Below, in pieces: positions 6,280-12,113 of a stretch of 17,564 nt of DNA. The translations under genes and the position numbers were made by a program. Positions within the stretch are counted from its first letter, which is position 1, and the number at the start of each line of letters is the position of its first letter. Source of the stretch: Clostridia bacterium (GTDB lineage Bacteria > Bacillota > Clostridia > TANB77 > CAG-508); assembly GCA_900753245.1 (NCBI GenBank), contig CAADYJ010000091.1, positions 1 to 17,564 on the forward strand. The letters are read 5' to 3'. Below the pieces are notes generated by a model. The model was not told where the DNA came from and made no database searches. It saw nothing but the letters and a program-made list of their open reading frames with translations.

Positions 6280-6474
6280 ATGGACATTAATTTATTATTT
6301 AAAATAGCAGCAATAGGAATACTAGTTGCTGTATTACACCAAGTTCTAGTAAGAGCAGGAAGAGAAGACCAAGCAATGATGACAACACTGGCAGGATTAG
6401 TAATAGTATTAACCATGGTAATAAAAGAAATAAGTACATTATTCGATACAGTAAGAACAATATTTGGACTTTAG
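6280..6474 (+). CDS. spoIIIAC: Stage III sporulation protein AC
   Basis: A 64-residue membrane protein with two hydrophobic helices (about 5-23 and 40-58) and the family segment LLFKIAAIGILVAVLHQVLVRAGRED. SpoIIIAC and SpoIIIAD are small polytopic proteins thought to form part of the membrane export apparatus of the SpoIIIA channel. I chose the ATG at 6280 because it is spaced about 9 bases from the SD (gaaagga, 6264-6270). A TTG at 6262 in the same frame would put the SD inside the coding region and is unlikely. spoIIIAD follows after 19 bases. Confidence 0.92.
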   Translation: MDINLLFKIAAIGILVAVLHQVLVRAGREDQAMMTTLAGLVIVLTMVIKEISTLFDTVRTIFGL

Positions 6475-6493
6475 GCTCGAAGGAGAGAATAAT

Positions 6494-6881
6494 ATGGATA
6501 TTATAAAGATAATACGGAATAGGTTTAGTTGCATTAATCTTAATTATTATTTTAAAACAATATAAACCAGAATTTGTAACATATGTATCAATAGTTGCTG
6601 GTGCTTTAATACTAATTCTAGTGTTCTCAAAAATATCAGGAATAATCTCATTAATAGATAATTTGGCAGGAAAAATATCTATAAATAAAGAATTCATAAC
6701 ATTATTAATAAAAATTACAGGAATAGCAATATTAACAGAATTTGCAGTAAGTATTTGCAAAGATGCAGGAGAAAGTTCTATAGCTAGTAAAATAGATATG
6801 GGAGGAAAAGTTATAATTGTTTCGATGTCTATACCAATTTTAGCAGGATTGTTAGAAACAGTTGTAAAAATATTGCCTTAG
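6494..6881 (+). CDS. spoIIIAD: Stage III sporulation protein AD, read through a +1 frameshift at 6515
   Basis: This reads as one 128-residue protein if C6515 is skipped, near the 133 residues of the Bacillus protein. The start MDIIKII is joined to GIGLVALILIIILKQYKPEF, matching the Bacillus pattern D-I-V-x-I-V-G-L-G-L followed by K-x-x-K-P-x-F. Later motifs are intact: ITGIAILTEFAVSICKDAGESSIASKI (the family's KDAGxxAIASKIE motif), GGKVIIVSMSIPIL and a hydrophobic C-terminus. Without the shift, the product is a 23-residue peptide ending at 6565, so no SpoIIIAD would be made. The first possible methionine in the second frame lies well downstream (6621) and would lose the first helix. The SD (aaggagag, 6480-6487) fits the ATG at 6494. 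It is embedded in the operon, 15 bases before spoIIIAE. Confidence 0.92.
6515..6517 (+). other. Frameshift site 3: in-frame CGG, +1 shift (spoIIIAD)
   Basis: Zero frame reads ATA ATA CGG AAT AGG. Skipping C6515 gives ATA GGA ATA GGT TTA, i.e. I-G-I-G-L, the conserved glycine pair of SpoIIIAD at residue 8. This site is essential for making any SpoIIIAD. Confidence 0.88.
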
Positions 6882-6896
6882 AACAAGGAGATACTA

Positions 6897-8066
6897 ATGA
6901 AAAAAACATACATAATAATCTTTATATTAATAGTTATTTTACTATTACCAAATTACACATATGCAAATAATGAAACAGAAGAAATATCAAGTGAAGAAAT
7001 AATATCTTCGCAAAAAGAAACATTAAACATCTCAAAATTCCTAGAAGAAGCAAAAAAATATACAATAGATAGCTTCGAAGACTTGAATTACGAAGAGTTA
7101 TTAAGCTCAGCAATAAAAGGAAAAATAGATAACGAAGCCTTAGCAAAAGGAATATTAAATACAATAGGAAAAGAAACAATAAATTCTATAAAAACAATAG
7201 CAAGTATAATGGTAGTTATAATAATACATAGCATATTAAAAAGTTTTAGTGACGGATTAGAAAATAAAGAAATATCTAAAATTTGTTATTATGTACAATA
7301 CATACTTATAGTAACATTAATAATGTGCAATTTTTCACAAGTAATAGAAATGATAAAAGCATCTATAGAAAATTTAGTATCTTTTTCAAACACACTAATT
7401 CCAATATTAATAACATTAGTAATAACAACAGGAAATATAATATCAGCAAATGTACTGCAACCAATACTATTGTTTATAATAACATTTATAGGAAATTTTA
7501 TATTAAAAGTAATAATACCAATACTGCTTGCTTCAACGGTATTAGGAATAATATCAAAAGTATCAGATTATGTACAATTAGATAAACTGTCAAAGTTCTT
7601 TAAATCATCAATAGTATGGGTATTAGGAGTAGTGTTAACATTGTTTGTTAGCTTAGTTTCAGTAGAAGGAAGTTTAAGCAGTAGTGTAGATGGAGTAACA
7701 GCAAAAACAGCTAAAGCAGCAGTTTCAAGCTTCATACCAGTGGTAGGAAAAATATTATCAGACGCAGTAGATACGGTTATAGGATGTACAAGCATACTAA
7801 AAAACGCAGTAGGAATAGTAGGAGTTGTAGTAATAATAGGAATATGTATAGCACCAATAATAAGATTATTATTATTAATGTGTACATATTATTTAGGTTC
7901 GGCAATTTGTCAACCTATAGCAGATGAGAAAATAGTAAAACTATTAGAACAAATGGGAGATACATTTAAAGTACTTTTAGCAATACTCTGTAGTATATCA
8001 GTAATGTTAATAATAGGAACAACATTAGTTATGAAAATATCTAATAGTAGTCTAATGTATAGATAA
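6897..8066 (+). CDS. spoIIIAE: Stage III sporulation protein AE
   Basis: A 389-residue protein (about 399 in Bacillus). A cleavable-looking signal peptide (about 1-23, ending YTYA) is followed by an acidic, Glu/Ser-rich segment, a region with FEDLNYEELLSSAIKGK, and about seven to eight hydrophobic helices from residue 100 onward. Recognisable family parts are the VTLFVSLVSVEGSLSSSVDGV segment, TAKAAVSSFIPVVGKILSDAVDTVIGC and GIVGVVVIIGICIAPI. SpoIIIAE is the large polytopic membrane component of the mother-cell channel complex. The SD (aaggaga) lies before the ATG, and the distances to spoIIIAD and spoIIIAF are 15 and 17 bases. CGG triplets in this gene are out of phase (GAC-GGA, ACG-GTA, ACG-GTT, TCG-GCA) and the frame is uninterrupted. 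Confidence 0.95.
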   Translation: MKKTYIIIFILIVILLLPNYTYANNETEEISSEEIISSQKETLNISKFLEEAKKYTIDSFEDLNYEELLSSAIKGKIDNEALAKGILNTIGKETINSIKTIASIMVVIIIHSILKSFSDGLENKEISKICYYVQYILIVTLIMCNFSQVIEMIKASIENLVSFSNTLIPILITLVITTGNIISANVLQPILLFIITFIGNFILKVIIPILLASTVLGIISKVSDYVQLDKLSKFFKSSIVWVLGVVLTLFVSLVSVEGSLSSSVDGVTAKTAKAAVSSFIPVVGKILSDAVDTVIGCTSILKNAVGIVGVVVIIGICIAPIIRLLLLMCTYYLGSAICQPIADEKIVKLLEQMGDTFKVLLAILCSISVMLIIGTTLVMKISNSSLMYR

Positions 8067-8083
8067 AATGGGAGAAAAGAAAA

Positions 8084-8701
8084 ATGAACTTTTTGAATAC
8101 GTGGTTACAAGGAATAATAGTATGTGTAATTATAGTGACAATAATAGAATTAATTTTGCCAAGTGGAAGTACAAAAAAATACATAAAAGTAGTATTAGGA
8201 ATGTTTATTTTATTTAATATTATTACACCAGTAATAAATAAAATTACAAAAAATAATTTTGAAATCTCATCAATCATAAATATGGATGAATATTCTAAAA
8301 AAATGAAAACATATGAAACATCTAGTCAAAATCAAGTATCTTCAAATGCGAATGAACAAACTATAAAACAAATATATATATCAAAATTAGAAAAAGACAT
8401 AAAAAATAAATTAAAAGAAAAAAACTATACTGTAAGTAAAATAAAAATAGAAATTAATGAAAATGAAGAATACAGTATAAAACAGATAAATTTATTAGTA
8501 CAAAAAGATGAAGAAGAAACAGAGAAAAAACAAGAAAATGCAATAGAAATCGAAAATATAGAAACAATAAATATACAAGTCAATGAAAATATAATACCAG
8601 AGCAAAAAGAAGAAAATATTTCAGTAAATGAAATAAGTAAAATAAAACAATATTTAGCATCTGAGTATCAAATAAATGAAAAACAAATAAATATAAATTA
8701 A
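8084..8701 (+). CDS. spoIIIAF: Stage III sporulation protein AF
   Basis: A 205-residue protein (206 in Bacillus). Two N-terminal membrane helices (about 8-25 and 36-52) contain ILPSGSTKKYIKVVLGMFILFNIITPV, the best conserved part of the family. The remainder is a charged soluble domain, rich in Lys and Glu, expected in the space between the two sporulation membranes, where SpoIIIAF folds like a ring-building domain. The start is the ATG after gggagaa. The C-terminal half is strongly AT-rich and low in complexity. It is followed after 22 bases by spoIIIAG. Confidence 0.92.
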   Translation: MNFLNTWLQGIIVCVIIVTIIELILPSGSTKKYIKVVLGMFILFNIITPVINKITKNNFEISSIINMDEYSKKMKTYETSSQNQVSSNANEQTIKQIYISKLEKDIKNKLKEKNYTVSKIKIEINENEEYSIKQINLLVQKDEEETEKKQENAIEIENIETINIQVNENIIPEQKEENISVNEISKIKQYLASEYQINEKQININ

Positions 8702-8723
8702 AAAAAGAAAGAAGGGTGTTTTT

Positions 8724-9327
8724 ATGTTAGAAAAACAACTAAATAGAATAAAAGAAATTTTTAAAGAAAAAAATAGTAAAAGAAAAATTGAAAATTTGGT
8801 TGTGTTTATAATAATACTAATTGTAACTATAATTATAATAAATTTGATATTTAAAGATGGAAATAAAGAAAAAGATAATACTTCAGAAATACAGAACAAT
8901 GAAAATGTAAAATTAGCAACCAGTAAAGAAGATGATACATATAATTTAGAAGCAAAGCTAGAAGAAATATTAAAAAAAATAAATGGAGTAGGAAATGTAA
9001 AAGTATTATTAACATATTCAGAAACTAGTAAAACAGTTGCTATGTACAATGAAGATAGCACAAAAAACGATACAGAAGAAGCTGATAAACAAGGAGGAAA
9101 TAGAAAAGTTAGTCAAACATCAACTAAAAAAGAAGTAATTTATCAAGAAGTAAATGGACAAAAAATTCCAGTAACTCAAAATATAATAAACCCCAAAATA
9201 GAAGGAGCAATTATTACAGCTGTTGGAGCTCAAAATACACAAGTAAAAGAAAATATTATTCAAGCGGTAGAAGCGGCAACACGGTCTTGCAACGCATAAA
9301 ATTCAAGTGTTTGAAATGCAAAAATAA
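8724..9327 (+). CDS. spoIIIAG: Stage III sporulation protein AG, C-terminus completed by a +1 frameshift at 9282
   Basis: SpoIIIAG is anchored in the mother-cell membrane and forms a large ring in the intermembrane space of the channel. Visible: one membrane helix (about 24-47), the ring-building domain starting LEEILKKINGVGNVKVLLTY, an insert with repeated Thr/Lys, and NPKIEGAIITAVGAQNTQVKENIIQAVEAAT. In zero frame the protein then reads RSCNA and stops at 9299 (191 residues). Skipping C9282 gives GLATHKIQVFEMQK and a stop at 9325-9327 (200 residues); the TGL.THKIQVFEM ending is what I expect for clostridial SpoIIIAG. Unlike the other sites, the unshifted form is nearly full length and lacks only the last strand of the ring domain, so two forms could coexist. 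The SD is weak-to-moderate (gaaggg). spoIIIAH begins 21 bases after the shifted stop. Confidence 0.9.
9282..9284 (+). other. Frameshift site 4: in-frame CGG, +1 shift (spoIIIAG)
   Basis: Zero frame reads GCA ACA CGG TCT TGC AAC GCA TAA. Skipping C9282 gives ACA GGT CTT GCA ACG CAT AAA, i.e. T-G-L-A-T-H-K, and the conserved C-terminal strand. The following base is T here (CGGT), whereas it is A at the other three sites. Confidence 0.85.
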
Positions 9328-9348
9328 TAGATAGGGGGAAAGTAAAAA

Positions 9349-9981
9349 ATGAAAATCTTAAAGAAAAATCAAATTATAATTTTAGTAATTGCTCTAATGT
9401 TAGTATCAGCAGGATATTTAAATTATAGTGCAAACTTAAATGAAGTGCAAAAAACAGCAAGTATAGGAGATGCAAAGTTAGTAAGTAGTAATGGAATTGT
9501 AGAAACAAATACACAAGAAACAGCATTAGTAGAAAATCAAAACAATGAAATTAAAACAAATGCAAACGAGACAGCATTAGTAGAAAACAATAAAGAGCAA
9601 ACAGAAGAGACAACAAAAACAAATGCAAAAATAAGTAATGAATATTTTTCACAAACTAGACTAAATAGAGAATCAATGTATTCACAAATGGTAGAAAGTT
9701 ACCAAAAAATATTAGAGAACGAATCTATTGCTTCAGATCAAAAAGCAATAGCACAAACAGAAATAAAAAATATAAATGATACAAAAAATAAAATAATGAT
9801 ATGTGAAAATTTAATAAAAACAAAGGGAATAGATGATGTAATAATATTTGTTAACGATAAAAGCATAAGTGTTGTAGTAAAAGCAGAAAACCTAGAAGAA
9901 GACAAAATAGCACAAATCCAAAACATAATAGCAAGAGAAATGAATACACAAATAAATGATATACATATTAGTAATAAATAA
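9349..9981 (+). CDS. spoIIIAH: Stage III sporulation protein AH
   Basis: A 210-residue protein (218 in Bacillus). It starts with a signal-anchor helix (about residues 9-26, ending AGYLNYS), followed by a low-complexity Glu/Thr/Asn linker (about 35-95) and the conserved domain: SNEYFSQTRLNRESMYSQM, a long helix with AIAQTEIKNI, IKTKGIDDVIIFVNDKSISVVVKAENL and an AREMN...DIHIS end. This YscJ/FliF-like domain binds SpoIIQ of the forespore and forms the ring of the intercellular channel. The linker holds a short duplication (ETALVEN twice, 51 bases apart). The SD is aggggga before the ATG. It is the last sporulation gene; no clear terminator hairpin follows before pfkA. Confidence 0.94.
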   Translation: MKILKKNQIIILVIALMLVSAGYLNYSANLNEVQKTASIGDAKLVSSNGIVETNTQETALVENQNNEIKTNANETALVENNKEQTEETTKTNAKISNEYFSQTRLNRESMYSQMVESYQKILENESIASDQKAIAQTEIKNINDTKNKIMICENLIKTKGIDDVIIFVNDKSISVVVKAENLEEDKIAQIQNIIAREMNTQINDIHISNK

Positions 9982-10001
9982 TAAAAAATTGAAAAAATGA
10001 C

Positions 10002-10029
10002 TTGTAAAAAATTAAATTATTGATATAAT
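10002..10029 (+). promoter_or_regulatory. Sigma-A promoter of the phosphofructokinase gene
   Basis: TTGTAA (10002-10007), a 16-base spacer, perfect TATAAT (10024-10029) preceded by TGA (extended -10). An SD (gggagga) lies between it and the ATG at 10071. Confidence 0.75.
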
Positions 10030-10070
10030 AAATAACATGGAAAAAAGAGAGAAAATAGGGAGGAATTATC

Positions 10071-11210
10071 ATGGTAAAAAAAGTAGCAATATTAGCAAAT
10101 GGAGGAGACGTATCAGGATTTAATGCAGTTATTCGTGCAATAGTAAAAACAGCTGAAAGTAATGGAGTAGAATGTTATGGATTTATAGATGGATACCGTG
10201 GGCTATTAAAAAATGATTATATAAAATTAAGTAGTGCAGATACAGCATCAGGAATATTACAAAAGGGTGGATCAATAATTTCATCTTCAACAAATGCAAA
10301 CGTATTCCATTATAAAGTAATAGATGAGAATGGAAATGTTTCATATCAAGATTTATCAGAAAAATGTGTACAAAATGTAAAAGACGATGGATTTGATTGC
10401 ATATTTACATTAGGAGGAGACAGTACACAAAAATCTGCAAGAGATTTTTCACTAAGAGGAATAAATGTAATAGGAGTTCCAAAGACAATAGACAATGATG
10501 TTGCATGTACAGATATAACATTTGGATACAACACAGCAGTATCTGTTGCAACAGAAGCATTAGATAGACTTCACACAACAGCAGAAACACACCATAGAAT
10601 AATGGTACTAGAAGTTATGGGAAGAGAAGCTGGTTGGATAGCATTAGAGTCAGCTATAGCAGGAGGAGCAGACGTTGCACTAATTCCAGAAATCCCATAT
10701 GATATAGAAAAAGCTGCAGAAGCAGTAAAACAAAGACAAAAAATAGGCAAAAATTTCAGCATAGTAGTTGTATCAGAAGGAGCATTCCCTAAAGGAGGAA
10801 ATGTATCTGTAATAGACGAAAGAGATGGAGGAGAAGGAGTTATAAATATACAACTAGGAGGAGCTGGAGAAAAAGTTGCAAAACAATTACAAGAATTAAC
10901 AGGACTAACAGCTAGATGCACAGTATTAGGATATATGCAAAGAGGTGGAACACCAACAGCATTTGATAGAGTACTTTCAACAAAATACGGAGCAAAAGCA
11001 ATGGAACTTGCTATTAAAGGAAAATTCAATGTATTAACAGTAATAAAAAATGGAAAATTAGACTATGTAGATTTAGAAGATGTTGTAGGAAACAACAAAA
11101 CAATAGGAGCTGTACAAGGCGGAACAGCTGAAAGTAACGTAAGAATTGTTACAATGGACCATGATTTAGTAAAAACAGCAAGAGATATAGGAATATGTTT
11201 AGGAGATTAA
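10071..11210 (+). CDS. 6-phosphofructokinase family enzyme, PPi-type/mixed group
   Basis: A 379-residue enzyme, longer than the roughly 320 residues of classical ATP-dependent Pfk. It phosphorylates fructose 6-phosphate at C1 in glycolysis. Motifs: ANGGDVSGFNAVIRAIV (9-25), TLGGDST (113-119), PKTIDNDV (137-144) with the catalytic Asp at 141, MGREAGW (183-189), SEGAFPKGG and LGYMQRGGTPTAFDR. Lys138 in PKTIDND, where ATP-dependent enzymes have Gly, is the mark of PPi-type or group III proteins. At the other key position (GGD-S118) the residue is Ser, neither the Gly of ATP enzymes nor the Asp of typical PPi enzymes, so the phosphoryl donor is uncertain. It is transcribed from its own extended -10 promoter and ends in an intrinsic terminator. 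The frame is intact with no in-frame CGG. Confidence 0.9.
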   Translation: MVKKVAILANGGDVSGFNAVIRAIVKTAESNGVECYGFIDGYRGLLKNDYIKLSSADTASGILQKGGSIISSSTNANVFHYKVIDENGNVSYQDLSEKCVQNVKDDGFDCIFTLGGDSTQKSARDFSLRGINVIGVPKTIDNDVACTDITFGYNTAVSVATEALDRLHTTAETHHRIMVLEVMGREAGWIALESAIAGGADVALIPEIPYDIEKAAEAVKQRQKIGKNFSIVVVSEGAFPKGGNVSVIDERDGGEGVINIQLGGAGEKVAKQLQELTGLTARCTVLGYMQRGGTPTAFDRVLSTKYGAKAMELAIKGKFNVLTVIKNGKLDYVDLEDVVGNNKTIGAVQGGTAESNVRIVTMDHDLVKTARDIGICLGD

Positions 11211-11229
11211 TAAGAATATAATAAAAATG

Positions 11230-11260
11230 AAAAAATCCATTGAAATAAATGGATTTTTTT
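11230..11260 (+). terminator. Intrinsic terminator of the phosphofructokinase gene
   Basis: A 12-bp perfect stem (aaaaaatccatt / aatggatttttt, 11230-11241 and 11248-11259) with a 6-base loop and a T7 run. It physically overlaps the promoter of the following toxin-antitoxin pair. Confidence 0.9.
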
Positions 11261-11268
11261 GTTAAAAT
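11240..11268 (+). promoter_or_regulatory. Sigma-A promoter of mntA-hepT-argS, embedded in the pfk terminator
   Basis: TTGAAA (11240-11245), a 17-base spacer, TAAAAT (11263-11268) preceded by TGT (extended -10). The -35 covers the terminator loop and the spacer covers its right arm and T run. The transcript would start near 11275, about 11 bases before the mntA start codon. Confidence 0.6.
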
Positions 11269-11285
11269 AAAAAAGGGGCTAAACA

Positions 11286-11696
11286 ATGGAAGAAATAAAA
11301 GAAAAATTAGAATGTATAAAACAATATTTAACAAGTAATTTTGAGTGTGAAGCTATTTTACTATTTGGAAGTTATGCAAGAAATACTCAAAATTCAGAAA
11401 GCGATATAGACTTAGCAATAAAATTAAAAAAAGAAATTCAGCCCAAAGAATTATTTGAAATAAAAAGAAAATTAGAAGATATCTTAGAAAAAGATGTAGA
11501 CTTGATAGACTTAGATAACACGCAAGATGGCATAAGGTATGAAATTTTAATAAACGGAATTATAATATATGTAAAAGATGAATTCAAATTTGAATTATAT
11601 AAACTAGATATGTATAGAGAATATTTAGAATTAAATGAAAGTAGAAAAGAAATTATAGACAATATAAAAAAAGGAGGAAATAGCTATGGAAAATGA
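11286..11696 (+). CDS. mntA: MntA-type minimal nucleotidyltransferase antitoxin
   Basis: A 136-residue protein with the nucleotidyltransferase signature GS-x10-D-x-D: Gly28-Ser29, then Asp40 and Asp42 (SDIDLAIKL), and a third acidic residue at Asp72 (DVDLIDLD). In characterised MntA-HepT pairs this enzyme transfers AMP units onto a tyrosine of the HepT toxin and so neutralises it. The gene order (antitoxin first) and an 11-base overlap with the next gene are typical. The start ATG follows aaaggggc. The DNA from 11664 to 11685 encodes the C-terminus and also holds the SD (aaggagga) of hepT, so translation of the two is coupled. Family assignment is strong; activity in this organism is inferred. 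Confidence 0.9.
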   Translation: MEEIKEKLECIKQYLTSNFECEAILLFGSYARNTQNSESDIDLAIKLKKEIQPKELFEIKRKLEDILEKDVDLIDLDNTQDGIRYEILINGIIIYVKDEFKFELYKLDMYREYLELNESRKEIIDNIKKGGNSYGK

Positions 11697-12099
11697 AGCT
11701 GTCATTTTAAATAAGTATGAAATAATAGAAAGATGTATAAATAGAATAAATGAAGAATATGAAAACAATTCTGAAAACTTAGAAGACTATAGAAGATTAG
11801 ATTGCATAGTTCTAAATTTACAAAGAGCATGTGAAGCAACAATAGATATAGCTATGTATATAGTTTCAACTAGAAAATTAGGAATTCCACAAACTAAAAA
11901 AGAAGCATTTAAAAAATTAGAAGAAAACAATATTATTTCAAAAGATATGTCAAAAAATATGCAAAATATGACAGGCTTTAGAAATATAGCTATACATGAT
12001 TATAAAGAAATAAATGAAGAAATACTAAAAGAAGTAATAGAAAAACACTTAAATGACTTATTAGAATTTGCAAGGCAAATGTTAAATTTAAAAAGATAA
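11686..12099 (+). CDS. hepT: HepT-like HEPN-domain toxin ribonuclease
   Basis: A 137-residue all-helical protein (HEPN, DUF86 family). The catalytic motif R-x4-H-x-Y is present as R99-NIAI-H104-D-Y106; Arg and His are the ribonuclease residues, and the Tyr is the target of AMPylation by MntA in studied systems. The N-terminal half contains YRRLDCIVLNLQRACEATIDIAMYIV, typical of DUF86. A studied HepT trims the 3' end of tRNAs; the target here is unknown. The gene overlaps mntA by 11 bases and argS starts only 14 bases after it, so the toxin pair appears to be placed at the head of the argS transcript. Confidence 0.9.
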   Translation: MENEAVILNKYEIIERCINRINEEYENNSENLEDYRRLDCIVLNLQRACEATIDIAMYIVSTRKLGIPQTKKEAFKKLEENNIISKDMSKNMQNMTGFRNIAIHDYKEINEEILKEVIEKHLNDLLEFARQMLNLKR

Positions 12100-12113
12100 A
12101 AAGGGAGAAAATA

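Noticed and set aside
1603..9284. Frameshifts explained as ordinary sequencing or assembly errors
   Set aside because: Not excluded, but not preferred: the sites are not homopolymers, all four are the C of a zero-frame CGG, and the same strings in other phases (AACGGAATA, TCCGGAATC) carry no indel. Read data would settle it.
9982..10001. Terminator after spoIIIAH
   Set aside because: No stem of useful length could be found between the stop codon and the pfk promoter.
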